A DNA stretch of 64,000 nt from Singulisphaera sp. GP187 (GTDB lineage: Bacteria > Planctomycetota > Phycisphaerae > Phycisphaerales > SM1A02), in the NCBI GenBank assembly GCA_945868805.1, contig CAMBMO010000007.1, positions 1 through 64,000 on the forward strand, read 5' to 3'. Each line of letters begins with the position of its first letter. Position 1 is the first letter of the stretch. The notes below the pieces were generated by a model, which saw nothing but the letters and a program-made list of their open reading frames with translations, ran no database searches and was not told the DNA's origin. A program made the translations under genes and the position numbers. This document shows, in pieces, positions 7,698 to 16,102 of the stretch.

Positions 7698-8575
7698 CGG
7701 TCCTTCCAGAACTCAACTTTCTTGATGCTGATGCGATGATCGAGGTCTTCGAGCAGGCTGCCGATTTGATGCATTCTTCACTCCTGCGTCGCGGGTCGAC
7801 CGTCCATCTTCCTGGACGGGGCAGATTGCTCGCAACCGGCGATGTGCACGATTATCCAGGACACCTCGAAGCGATCATTCGGATTTCCGAGTTGGAATCA
7901 TCCGCGGATCACCATGTCATGCTTCACGAACTGATTCACGGCGAGAATCTTGTTGACGGAATGGATGTTTCCTATCGCAATCTCGCGATCGTCGCCGAAC
8001 TCGTCAAGCGATTTCCGCTCCAAGTTCATCCACTGCTTGCCAACCACGAGCTGGCGCAGTGTCATGGAATGAGTGTCAGCAAAGGTGGTGGCGACCAGGT
8101 GGCGATGTTCGACGATGGGCTTGACTATGTCTTTGGTGACCGCGCTGAAGAAGTCGCAACCGCGATACGAGAGTTCATACTCGCTATGCCACTCGTGCTC
8201 CGCACGGAGAATGGACTCTGGTGCTCCCATTCCATTCCAGGAAGAGAGGACTTTGATCAGAGCGCGTTCGATCGCAACCTGACGACCGATGATTACAGAC
8301 CGCCATCCGGAACAGCTTGGTGCACTGTCTGGGGTCGCCTTCAGGATCCAGAGCATGTGCGAAAACTTCTTTCGCGTCTTCGTGCGAAGTTGTTCGTCGT
8401 CGGCCACTGCTACGCCGAGATGGGGATCGAGAGCCCGGTCGAAGGCCTCCTCGTGATCAACAGCGACCACGGACGTGGCGTGGTTGTTCCGGTCAATCTC
8501 GAGTGCGCATTGCCATCGACTGAATCTCTCATCCACAGCGCCATTCCGCTCGTGCTCTATCGAGCCTTGTACTGA
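7694..8575 (+). CDS. Calcineurin-like metallophosphoesterase
   Basis: The 293-residue protein starts with GTG overlapping the previous stop (GTGA). It carries the dinuclear-metal signature of the superfamily: GDVHD (Asp50, His52), an NHE element in LLANHEL (117-119), a histidine in CSHSIPG near 180 and VGH in FVVGHC near 235. The usual GDxxD element is replaced by IHGENLVDG at about 81-89, an unusual arrangement, so activity is likely but not certain. It is cytoplasmic, with no signal peptide. It lies between a DUF1573 protein and tsaB. The substrate is unknown; protein phosphatase or nucleotide hydrolase are both possible. Confidence 0.78.
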   Translation: MTVLPELNFLDADAMIEVFEQAADLMHSSLLRRGSTVHLPGRGRLLATGDVHDYPGHLEAIIRISELESSADHHVMLHELIHGENLVDGMDVSYRNLAIVAELVKRFPLQVHPLLANHELAQCHGMSVSKGGGDQVAMFDDGLDYVFGDRAEEVATAIREFILAMPLVLRTENGLWCSHSIPGREDFDQSAFDRNLTTDDYRPPSGTAWCTVWGRLQDPEHVRKLLSRLRAKLFVVGHCYAEMGIESPVEGLLVINSDHGRGVVVPVNLECALPSTESLIHSAIPLVLYRALY

Positions 8576-8586
8576 GGATTGCCCCG

Positions 8587-9315
8587 ATGATGCACGAAGT
8601 CGTGACGAGCGGGATTCTCGCGATCGAATCGAGTCAAAAGGCGATCTCGGTCGCAGTGCGGGATCAGTTCGGCGTGATTGTGCAACGAATCGCGCCCGGG
8701 GATCATCGAGAGAAGGATTTGCTCCTTCCGGCGATCATTTCGCTTTGCGCAGATGCGGCGATCACCCGCCAAGATTTGCGTGCGGTCGCGGTCTCGACGG
8801 GCCCAGGTGGCTTCACTGGACTCCGCGTCGCGATCGCAACTTCGAAGGGGATTTGCGAGGCGCTCTCGATTCCGGCAATCGATGTTCCGTCGGCACTCGT
8901 CGCGGCGATGGGAGCGCGATCAAGTTGGTGGCCACGCGACCGAGAAGCAATTGTCGCCCTCGCTTCGAAAGGCGAAGAGAGTTGGATCACCCACGTCTGC
9001 GCGGACGAGTTAGGGAATCTCTCGGTTCGTTGCGCGAGTTCGATGACGGCAAGCGAGTTCGAACCAAGAGAGGATTGCGTGTTGCTCGCCGACGAGTATT
9101 TGCCGGTGGCACTCCTCAATGGGGCCATCGAAGCGAAGATGACGATCCTGCCCCCGGTCTTTCGGGCGAGCGACCTGCTCGTCGTGGCTGAGCATCGGTT
9201 TGCCAGTGGCGATGTGACTGACGCAGTTGCCCTCGCGGTTCGCTATCCGCGCGAACCAGAAGCGGTCACGCTTTGGCGACGTCGATACCCCGACGGGTTT
9301 TCTCCAAAAAACTAG
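8587..9315 (+). CDS. tsaB: tRNA threonylcarbamoyladenosine biosynthesis protein TsaB
   Basis: The 242-residue protein matches TsaB, the dimerisation partner of TsaD in making t6A at position 37 of ANN-decoding tRNAs. The ASKHA-fold N-terminus reads ILAIESSQKAISVAV, followed by the diagnostic STGPGGFTGLRVAIATSKGICEAL segment at about 75-100. The C-terminal half is divergent, as usual for TsaB. The start is ATG 8587 or ATG 8590. It lies 11 bp after the phosphoesterase and is presumably in the same operon. TsaD, TsaE and TsaC are not in this window. Confidence 0.9.
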   Translation: MMHEVVTSGILAIESSQKAISVAVRDQFGVIVQRIAPGDHREKDLLLPAIISLCADAAITRQDLRAVAVSTGPGGFTGLRVAIATSKGICEALSIPAIDVPSALVAAMGARSSWWPRDREAIVALASKGEESWITHVCADELGNLSVRCASSMTASEFEPREDCVLLADEYLPVALLNGAIEAKMTILPPVFRASDLLVVAEHRFASGDVTDAVALAVRYPREPEAVTLWRRRYPDGFSPKN

Positions 9316-9319
9316 TCGA

Positions 9320-9360
9320 ATCGGTGATTGGGGGTGAATGAGGTCGCCCAATTGACCGAT
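9320..9360 (+). terminator. Hairpin between tsaB and the receiver/GAF gene
   Basis: ATCGGT-G-ATTGGG at 9320-9332 is complementary to CCCAATTGACCGAT at 9347-9360, apart from a small internal mismatch, giving about 12 paired bases around a 14-nt loop. There is no T-run after it, so it may be an attenuator, an mRNA-stabilising structure or a Rho-linked pause rather than an intrinsic terminator. Confidence 0.4.
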
Positions 9361-9382
9361 CACTTCGTGAAGGAACCACTCC

Positions 9383-10555
9383 ATGAAGCGGACGAGAAGT
9401 CAATCCATGAGTCGAACGAGCGCCGGAGCCACGAGTCGACGATCGAGTCGAGATCCGAGTTCCGCGTGCGAGCTTCGTCGAGCGCTCGAACGGGCCAATA
9501 TCCTGTTGGTCGGAAAGGTTGAGTGGCCACCGATCGCGCCATCGGCCGACGACTGCACAGATGCACTTCGGAGCGCGCGCGTCGAGCGCGTCAGTTGCGC
9601 CCGAGATGCGGTGAGGTGGGTGCGCGGACACTCACTCGACTTCGTCGTGATCGATCATGCAGGCCTTGGCTTTCGAGCGAAGCTCGTCGTTCGCGTTCTT
9701 CGTCACTCGTTTCCGTCAGCGCGAATCGTGAGCTTTGGAGTCCTTCCGTCAGCGACGATTGTTGCGGATCTCTTTCGCGAAGGGATTACTGACTGGATTG
9801 AACCGCACGAATGGCAAAGAGATAGTTCGATCTCGACGCGTCTCGCGTTTGACATTGAGCGAGCGATGATCGACCGAATTCGCGACGAGCGGTTCTCTGT
9901 GCTCGAAGGCGCCTGTCGTCGACTCACCCATGAACGAAAGGTGCTTGAGGAAAAACTTGGAGGTGCCTGTGCGAATCTCGCGGATGCCGAAGAAAGCGCT
10001 CGTGACCGCGAAGGGATCGCAGCGATGCAGGCGGAGTGCCGAACCCTGCTCTCGCAGGAGAGCGAAGTCGAATCGATCGTCGAGCTCAGCACTCAGTACC
10101 TGATCGCGCGGGTTGGCCCGACCAATGCGGCGATTTTCCTGATGGATCAGGGGGAGTATCGGCTCGCCGGATATGTCCGCGACGACCTTTCACGGCGCGC
10201 CGCTGGTGGGTTGGTCGATCACATTGCGAGTACCTGGTGCGCGCGAATCGCGGCGCATCCAACTGTGGTGCGATTCGGTCCGAGCGACCCGCCCTCTGCA
10301 CGGTTCGCCGAATTTGCGGGAGTGCTTCCTGGGCGATCGATCTTCGCGTTCGCATCGCCAAATCTAGATCCGATCAACGGCGCCGCGGTGATCGTGCTCT
10401 TTCGAGATGGTCAGAGGCCATTCAGTATCGAATTCGAAAAAGTTGCTCGCGCTGTCGGTCCGGCGTTTGCAAGCGGTCTTGCGCGGGTGCGCCGTGTGCT
10501 TATGCGTGCCCAGCCGCAGTGGCCGAAGAGCTCGCCCGATTCGCCGTCAGAGTGA
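9383..10555 (+). CDS. Receiver-like / coiled-coil / GAF sensory protein
   Basis: The 390-residue protein has a basic Ser/Arg-rich start. A response-regulator-like domain follows (about 37-150) with the pattern ILLVGK...DFVVIDHAG...ARIVSFGV. An aspartate sits at the phosphoacceptor position, but the acidic pair after strand 1 and the conserved lysine are absent, so normal phosphotransfer is doubtful. Next come a charged coiled coil (about 165-215) and a GAF domain (about 225-375). There is no output domain, so it may act by protein interaction or as a ligand sensor. The last 56 bases overlap the 3' end of psd on the other strand. Confidence 0.7.
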   Translation: MKRTRSQSMSRTSAGATSRRSSRDPSSACELRRALERANILLVGKVEWPPIAPSADDCTDALRSARVERVSCARDAVRWVRGHSLDFVVIDHAGLGFRAKLVVRVLRHSFPSARIVSFGVLPSATIVADLFREGITDWIEPHEWQRDSSISTRLAFDIERAMIDRIRDERFSVLEGACRRLTHERKVLEEKLGGACANLADAEESARDREGIAAMQAECRTLLSQESEVESIVELSTQYLIARVGPTNAAIFLMDQGEYRLAGYVRDDLSRRAAGGLVDHIASTWCARIAAHPTVVRFGPSDPPSARFAEFAGVLPGRSIFAFASPNLDPINGAAVIVLFRDGQRPFSIEFEKVARAVGPAFASGLARVRRVLMRAQPQWPKSSPDSPSE

Positions 10556-11222
10556 TGTCCTTCGATTTCATCGAGACGAGAATCGTGACTCCTCCCGTGA
10601 CACGATCGCCTTTCGCGACCCGCACAACATCGGTCAGTCGCGTCGGAACGATGAGCTCGGTCGTCGATCCAAACTTGATCATTCCAAAGCGTTCCCCGCG
10701 CGCGAACGAATCCCCGGCCGAAAGTGGACAGACGATTCGTCGGGCGATCGCTCCGGAAACCTGTCGGACACCGAGGCGCTCACCTTCCGAATTTCTGAGG
10801 AGAATGAGGTTGGACTCGTTGACCTGCGCGCTCTCCGGCGATCGCGCGTCGAGATAACGACCTGGTGTGTGGAGTGTCGAAATCACGGTTGCTTCGCACG
10901 GCATACGATTGATGTGCACATCAAGCACGCTGAGGAAAATGCGAACGATGGTCGCTGGGCTGTCGGTGGCGGGATGATGATCAATCGTGAAGACCGCGGA
11001 GACAACTCCATCTGCCGGGCTGACAAGATCGAGCGAACTTTCCGTCGCGGGTTTTCGAAGCAGGGGATCGCGAAAGAATGCGGCGATGACGAACCATACA
11101 AATCCGACTGTTGCAATCACCCAGATCGGCGGAATTGATCCACGTCCTGCGATCAAAACAATCGCGATAGCAATAGCCGTCGCGAGGCCCCACTCTCGAA
11201 GTCCGTAACGGGAGAGAATCAC
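10500..11222 (-). CDS. psd: Phosphatidylserine decarboxylase proenzyme
   Basis: The 240-residue enzyme decarboxylates phosphatidylserine to phosphatidylethanolamine at the inner membrane. It is the short (archaeal/PSD-B) type. Two N-terminal membrane helices (about 10-28 and 31-50) are followed by SPADGVV, LDVHINRMP and the self-cleavage site FGSTTEL, where Gly185-Ser186 is cut to generate the pyruvoyl group. The C-terminus is Ala/Ser-rich. The ATG overlaps the stop of the upstream HTH-like gene by four bases, so the two are coupled. The 3' end overlaps the convergent GAF gene by 56 bp. Confidence 0.92.
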   Translation of the reverse strand: MILSRYGLREWGLATAIAIAIVLIAGRGSIPPIWVIATVGFVWFVIAAFFRDPLLRKPATESSLDLVSPADGVVSAVFTIDHHPATDSPATIVRIFLSVLDVHINRMPCEATVISTLHTPGRYLDARSPESAQVNESNLILLRNSEGERLGVRQVSGAIARRIVCPLSAGDSFARGERFGMIKFGSTTELIVPTRLTDVVRVAKGDRVTGGVTILVSMKSKDITLTANRASSSATAAGHA

Positions 11223-12553
11223 TCGATTGCGCGTCCGACGAAGAAGCCGATGCCGCCAGCAATGATTGTTGCGATCGCCAAACCGCCACCCCAGACCATC
11301 ACATCCTGAGCGATCATTCCAGAGAGAATGCTTCCACCACCCATTCGGCTTCCCATCACAACGAGCGCAGCGAGGACGATCGCGGCGAGCGATCCAGCCA
11401 TCAGTCCAAGCCCCATGCCACTTCCCGCTGAGTCGACCCGTTCAGCATGCATTGCGACAACGCCGCTACCGCTCGAAGCAGCCGCAACGGGGCTCCCACC
11501 CGAATCTTGGTCGAATCCATCCCCATCGGATGGTTCGGCGAAGAGACCAGTACCGCCAGAAAGTGACGCACCAGTGCCAAAAGTTTCGTCGCCTCCGTCA
11601 TCGAGAAGTGCCGCGCCAACGGTTGATTGATCCGAATCGGTCGAGTCATCCATCATTCCGCTACCCGAACCGACTGTCTCAAGAGAGAGTCCGCCCGAGC
11701 CACCCATTCCTGCGAGATCTAGGAAGTCTTCGGATTCCGCGACGGGCTTGCGAGCGGGAGGAGGCGCCATCGAACCGCTTGCATCGGAAGCCATCGCCGT
11801 TGCAGAGTCCCCTCGGCTGTCATCGAGCAAGTCGATGCCACCACTCGGATTCGAACCAACGGGCTTGGCATTCTTGGAATCCTGCCCATCATCGAGACCC
11901 AAGTCGAGATCCAAGTCGAGACCCGAGTCGAGATCCAAGTCGAGACCCAAGTCGAGGCCCGAGTCGAGGCCCAAGTCGAGATCCAAGTCGAGATCCGGAT
12001 CCCTCCCTGCATTCGCACCTGACTTCGAAGGGAGTGGCGCGATTGCGCTGGAATCCGCCGAGTCAAGGAGGTCGAGTGGCTCGACGACCGGCGCCCTTGG
12101 CGGAGTCGCGCTGTTGGATTTCGGTGGTGCAGGTGCATTTGGAATCGCGGCTGCCGATGCGCCAGAATCGCTCAGCATCAGCCCTTCGTCGAGATCGAGA
12201 TCAAGTTCTTCCGATTCCTTGGCACCTAGAGCTTCCGTTACATCATCGTCAAACTTCAAGTCGTCAATGAATGCTTCACCCGAAGACTTGCCCGAAAACT
12301 TGCCCGGAAAACTGTCGGGAGTCGCGGGAAAGGACGATCCAGAACGACCCGAATCGAGACCGTCGTCAGCAGGAATATCGAGGTCGATGACATCGTCGAC
12401 GACCAATTGATCGATCACGGTTCGTTTGAAATGCACCTGGTCGTGCATTCTGAATTCTTCAAGTTGTCCATGCTGAACCATGCTGGTGAGGTCGGATTGG
12501 GACTTTCCGAGCTTCGCCGCCGCTTCGTCGATCGTGTAAAAGAGCTTGGCCAT
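11219..12553 (-). CDS. HTH-headed acidic-repeat membrane protein
   Basis: The 444-residue protein has three parts. Residues 1-55 (KLFYTIDEAAAKLGKSQSDL...VHFKRTVID) look like a MerR/excisionase-type winged helix as found in helix-turn-helix_17 proteins. The long middle is acidic and low-complexity, including about 40 residues of alternating Asp-Leu/Gly-Leu. The C-terminus has two or three membrane helices (about 375-395 and 415-440). Such HTH-plus-anchor proteins occur in planctomycetes without assigned function. Whether it binds DNA from the membrane, or the HTH fold serves another role, is open. It is co-transcribed with psd through a 4-nt overlap and divergent from mutY with a 37-bp gap. 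Confidence 0.75.
   Translation of the reverse strand: MAKLFYTIDEAAAKLGKSQSDLTSMVQHGQLEEFRMHDQVHFKRTVIDQLVVDDVIDLDIPADDGLDSGRSGSSFPATPDSFPGKFSGKSSGEAFIDDLKFDDDVTEALGAKESEELDLDLDEGLMLSDSGASAAAIPNAPAPPKSNSATPPRAPVVEPLDLLDSADSSAIAPLPSKSGANAGRDPDLDLDLDLGLDSGLDLGLDLDLDSGLDLDLDLGLDDGQDSKNAKPVGSNPSGGIDLLDDSRGDSATAMASDASGSMAPPPARKPVAESEDFLDLAGMGGSGGLSLETVGSGSGMMDDSTDSDQSTVGAALLDDGGDETFGTGASLSGGTGLFAEPSDGDGFDQDSGGSPVAAASSGSGVVAMHAERVDSAGSGMGLGLMAGSLAAIVLAALVVMGSRMGGGSILSGMIAQDVMVWGGGLAIATIIAGGIGFFVGRAIE
11898..11999. repeat. 12-bp coding repeat array (Asp-Leu tracts)
   Basis: Within the HTH-headed gene the plus strand shows about eight head-to-tail variants of a 12-mer around AAGTCGAGATCC or CGAGTCGAGGCC. 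On the coding strand these give Asp-Leu-Asp-Leu and Gly-Leu-Asp-Ser/Leu units. The 12-bp period keeps the frame, so copy number could change without breaking the gene. Confidence 0.85.
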
Positions 12554-12590
12554 GGTGTGGAGGGGAGAGAATACCTACGCTACGGTTCCA

Positions 12591-13724
12591 ATGTTGGTTG
12601 CGCAAGGCATTGCTCGGCGAAACGAGGTCAAGCGAAACCTCGCTCCACGCGTTGAAAAGTGGTTCCGCTCGGCCGCACGCGACCTTCCATGGCGCCGAAG
12701 GCGGTCCCCGTACGGCACCCTCGTCAGCGAGGCGATGCTGCAGCAGACCCAGGTCGATCGGGTTGTGCCAGCTTGGAGGCGCTTTGTGGGGCTTTTCCCA
12801 TCGCTCAAGGCTCTCGCAAGCGCGCCAGAAGATCTGGTTTTAGAAGCCTGGCGGGGGCTTGGCTATTACCGGCGAGCTCGAAATCTGCACGCGACCGCGA
12901 AGGAAATCGTGCAGTCGCACTCGGGGATAATTCCTCGAGAGCGTGAGGCGCTCGAGGGGTTGCCGGGGATAGGGCCGTATTCCGCAGGTGCGATTGCGTC
13001 GATCGGATTCGGAGCTCGTGAAGCGATTGTGGATGCAAATGTCGCAAGAGTTCTCATGCGAGTTCACGGACGAAGTGTCGTACCGACCTCTCCGCGCGGT
13101 CGAGCCTGGCTCTGGGAGCGAGCCCGTGAGTATGTCGATGGGGCAGTTGCGCCATCCGACGCGAACGAGGGATTGATGGAACTGGGAGCGATCGTCTGTT
13201 CGCCGACATCACCCAAGTGCGGCGAATGTCCACTACGTCGATCATGCGACTCGAATCGAAGAGGCACGCAGGATCGCATCCCCCGTCCGCGAACAACTGC
13301 CAATCGATCAGTGCTCCATGTTCAGGTCATTCTTGCTCTGGTGAATGGTCGACGAGCATTGGTCCGTCGCGACACAACTGGGTTGTGGGCTGGACTCATG
13401 TTTCCACCGACGATCGAGTCTCCGCGAGCACTCTCCCGGTTCGTGATCGCCGAAAGGCTTGGCGTGTCCGTGGATGCACTAAAGGTGAACCGTTCGTTCT
13501 CGTTTTTGACAACGCATCGCTCGGTGCGCTTTCGCACATGGAATTTGGACGATTCCACAGCTCGCAAACTGAAGGATTCGAATGCTCTTCCTTGGACATG
13601 GCACACGCCACAATCCGTCGAACGGCTCTCGATCACAAGTGCGATGCGGCGTCTCTTGGAGGAAGCATTCGTGCCGGCTTCACAAGCCAAATCTGGCAAG
13701 CGAGTAAGATCGAGTAGACGATGA
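12591..13724 (+). CDS. mutY: A/G-specific adenine DNA glycosylase
   Basis: The 377-residue enzyme removes adenine mispaired with 8-oxoguanine. The HhH-GPD domain has the catalytic Glu47 in SEAMLQQTQ, the helix-hairpin-helix LEGLPGIGPYSAGAI and Asp148 in IVDANVARV. The [4Fe-4S] loop uses Cys203, Cys210, Cys213 and Cys219 (C-x6-C-x2-C-x5-C). The C-terminal MutT-like domain (about 243-365) that recognises 8-oxoG is present. ATG at 12591 is preferred to an upstream ATG at 12552, which overlaps the divergent gene's start codon. The stop overlaps the next gene (ATGA). Confidence 0.92.
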   Translation: MLVAQGIARRNEVKRNLAPRVEKWFRSAARDLPWRRRRSPYGTLVSEAMLQQTQVDRVVPAWRRFVGLFPSLKALASAPEDLVLEAWRGLGYYRRARNLHATAKEIVQSHSGIIPREREALEGLPGIGPYSAGAIASIGFGAREAIVDANVARVLMRVHGRSVVPTSPRGRAWLWERAREYVDGAVAPSDANEGLMELGAIVCSPTSPKCGECPLRRSCDSNRRGTQDRIPRPRTTANRSVLHVQVILALVNGRRALVRRDTTGLWAGLMFPPTIESPRALSRFVIAERLGVSVDALKVNRSFSFLTTHRSVRFRTWNLDDSTARKLKDSNALPWTWHTPQSVERLSITSAMRRLLEEAFVPASQAKSGKRVRSSRR

Positions 13725-14254
13725 TGCGCACCTCGAAAAATTCGGTCGCGTTGGCGGTGTGCGTTGGAGCTCACCTCGTCGTCGCGTCATGTGCGATCAT
13801 GCTGGGTTGTCAGCCGAAGGAGAATCCAGTGCTCTCCAATGAGCGTTTCCCGGGCGAGAAGTACCCACCGAATATGTTGCTGACCGAGCAGCAGTCAGCT
13901 GAAGTCGTCTCGGCACTTCGTGCAACAGCCGCTGGTGCGAACGTGGAGCCGTTGACATCGGCTCCGGACTCCGTGCGGTGGTCGGATGTCCCCGCGGCCG
14001 CCGAAGAGGCGGTTAGTTCAGCCGAGATGGGTGTCGCAACTTCGACGCTCGTCGCAGAGACGTGGACCTTTGATCTTCGCACGCAGAGTGGCGAACCTGC
14101 AAAGCTGGTTGTTGTGCGTCGTCCGCCTCCGGCGATGTATCTGGCGACCGCTACGGTCGGATCGTTCGGCGAGCGATTCACAGAAGCAGAACGGGTGGTC
14201 CGCGAGTTCAGAATGGCCATGCGACGATTCGGCTCTCTCAAGCGACCGTCGTAG
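13721..14254 (+). CDS. Putative lipoprotein of unknown function
   Basis: The 177-residue protein starts with a hydrophobic signal containing two possible lipobox cysteines, VASC24 and MLGC30. The mature part is soluble, rich in Ala, Val and Glu, with no motif I recognise. The middle (about 80-130) may form a small beta domain ending in a basic helix (VVREFRMAMRRFG). It is coupled to mutY by a 4-nt overlap. Its last 17 bases overlap the convergent gatA. No function is proposed. Confidence 0.65.
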   Translation: MMRTSKNSVALAVCVGAHLVVASCAIMLGCQPKENPVLSNERFPGEKYPPNMLLTEQQSAEVVSALRATAAGANVEPLTSAPDSVRWSDVPAAAEEAVSSAEMGVATSTLVAETWTFDLRTQSGEPAKLVVVRRPPPAMYLATATVGSFGERFTEAERVVREFRMAMRRFGSLKRPS

Positions 14255-15701
14255 GCGTTGCCCGACCGCCGATGGCACGCTCGAGAGCGCGCGCAATTTT
14301 CAGGAGCTTCGGTTCCTCGAATGCCTGCGCCTGAAGTTGAACCCCAACTGGAAGCCGTCGGTCCGTCGTCTCGTCAAACCCGGCTGGCAGCGAAACTCCG
14401 CAGATGCCCGCGATGTTGGTGTTGACCGTATAGACATCACACATGTACATCGCAAGGGGATCGGTCATTCCTCCGATTGGAAATGCGGCGGTCGGTGCGG
14501 TCGGCCCGAGGATGACATCGCACTTTGAAAATGCAGCGTCGAACTCCCGCTTGATGAGACCGCGAATCTGGAGCGCACGGCGGTAGTAGGCGTCGTAGTA
14601 GCCGGCGCTGAGGACGTATGTGCCGAGCACGATTCTGCGCTGCACTTCCTTGCCGAATCCTTCGGCGCGGCTCTGCGCGTAGAGATCGAAAAGATCGGCG
14701 GCATCCTTGGATTTCGTCCGGTGTCCATATCGAATCCCGTCGAATCGGGCGAGATTGCTTGATGCTTCCGCAGGAGCGATGACGTAGTAGGTCGAGATGC
14801 CAACGTCGGTGAGTGGGAGGTCGATGTCGACGATCGTCGCGCCGAGCGCGCGGAACGCGTCGACGGCACGTGCGACCGCTTGATCAACCGCAGGCGAGTT
14901 GCCAGTGCGATACTGAGCTGGAAGTCCGACGCGAAACACTCGCGGAGTTTCTTCAAGAGTTGTCACGACATCCTCGACGGGTCGGGGAGCACATGTCGAG
15001 TCATGCGGATCATCTCCAGCCATGCATTGATAGAGCAGAGCGGCATCACGCACACTGTGGGTGATCGGTCCAATCTGATCGAGACTGCTCCCGAAGGCGA
15101 CAAGACCGTATCGCGAGACTCGTCCGTAGGTCGGCTTGAGTCCGACCACACCGCAGAGCGATGCAGGTTGGCGAATCGATCCACCAGTGTCGGATCCGAG
15201 CGCGCCTGCGCAAAGGTTGGCGGCGACCGCGCTCGCACTCCCGCCGGAACTTCCGCCTGGAACTCGCGACTCGTCCCAAGGATTTTTGACGGCACCCCAC
15301 GCGCAATTTTCGCAAGAGGATCCCATCGCGAACTCGTCGAGATTCGTCTTGCCGAGGAGCACTGCGTCCGCCGCGAGAAGTCGCTCGATCACGGTCGCAT
15401 CGAAGGGGGAGCGATAGTTTTCAAGTATTCGCGAGGAGCAGGTCGTGCGTCCCAATCGTGTGACGATGTTGTCCTTTATCGCGATCGGCACGCCGGCGAG
15501 CGGCCCGACTGGCTTCCCTGCCGCAATCTTCGCGTCGACAATTTCAGCCGCGGCGCGCGCCTCGTCGACGAAGACTTCGTGGTAGGCGTTGAGCGAAGCG
15601 TCTCGCTTCTCGATGCGTTGGATATAGCCATCGACCGCCACGCGCGACGTCGTCTTGCGGGCGCGAATCTCGTCACGAAGTTCGACAAGATCCGCGATCA
15701 C
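14238..15701 (-). CDS. gatA: Asp-tRNA(Asn)/Glu-tRNA(Gln) amidotransferase subunit A
   Basis: The 487-residue amidase-signature protein is the glutaminase subunit of GatCAB, releasing ammonia that is channelled to GatB to amidate mischarged tRNA. The Ser-cisSer-Lys triad is visible: Lys76 in VPIAIKDN, Ser151 in PGGSSGGSAS and nucleophile Ser175 in DTGGSIRQPAS. Length is normal for GatA. It follows gatC with a 4-nt overlap. gatB lies separately at 61286. The 3' end overlaps the convergent lipoprotein gene by 17 bp. Confidence 0.95.
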   Translation of the reverse strand: MIADLVELRDEIRARKTTSRVAVDGYIQRIEKRDASLNAYHEVFVDEARAAAEIVDAKIAAGKPVGPLAGVPIAIKDNIVTRLGRTTCSSRILENYRSPFDATVIERLLAADAVLLGKTNLDEFAMGSSCENCAWGAVKNPWDESRVPGGSSGGSASAVAANLCAGALGSDTGGSIRQPASLCGVVGLKPTYGRVSRYGLVAFGSSLDQIGPITHSVRDAALLYQCMAGDDPHDSTCAPRPVEDVVTTLEETPRVFRVGLPAQYRTGNSPAVDQAVARAVDAFRALGATIVDIDLPLTDVGISTYYVIAPAEASSNLARFDGIRYGHRTKSKDAADLFDLYAQSRAEGFGKEVQRRIVLGTYVLSAGYYDAYYRRALQIRGLIKREFDAAFSKCDVILGPTAPTAAFPIGGMTDPLAMYMCDVYTVNTNIAGICGVSLPAGFDETTDRRLPVGVQLQAQAFEEPKLLKIARALERAIGGRATPTTVA

Positions 15702-16021
15702 GACGACTCTCCTCCGAGGACTTTCGGAACAGCAAGAAAATCGCCTTCGACGGAAGGTGCGTTGCGCAGAAGTTCGGCAATCGCCATGCCTGGAACGGCG
15801 ACATCGTCGCCAAGTCGATTCACGAGTGTCAGCGGATGTGCCATCGGTTCGAGGCCGTTCGTGTTGACCTGCTGCAACTGCGAGATATGCCCGAGAATCG
15901 CAATCAACTCATGCTGAAGGGGTTCGAGTTGCGACTCGGGAATGGCGAGTCGAGCAAGTTTTGCGACATGTCGGACTGCGGCAAGGTCGAGCGCTGGTGC
16001 GGTTTGGGAATCGTCGCTCAT
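15698..16021 (-). CDS. gatC: Asp-tRNA(Asn)/Glu-tRNA(Gln) amidotransferase subunit C
   Basis: This 107-residue protein matches GatC, the small subunit that wraps and stabilises GatA-GatB. The N-terminal helix pattern VRHVAKLARLAIPESQLEPLQ and the C-terminal APSVEGDFLAVPKVL are typical. Its stop overlaps the gatA start by four bases. It is divergent from the efflux operon, with an 81-bp gap that must hold both promoters. Confidence 0.92.
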   Translation of the reverse strand: MSDDSQTAPALDLAAVRHVAKLARLAIPESQLEPLQHELIAILGHISQLQQVNTNGLEPMAHPLTLVNRLGDDVAVPGMAIAELLRNAPSVEGDFLAVPKVLGGESS

Positions 16022-16102
16022 GCGAAAGCGAGTCTACTCACCGATGCCGATTGCTTTCGCGATGGCGCGACCGTGCGGAAGCGCATACCGTTGTTCCTCG
16101 AT

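Noticed and set aside
11898-11999. RTX-like or calcium-binding repeats in the acidic protein
   Set aside because: The tract lacks the GGxGxDxUx nonapeptide and is a simple Asp-Leu repeat.
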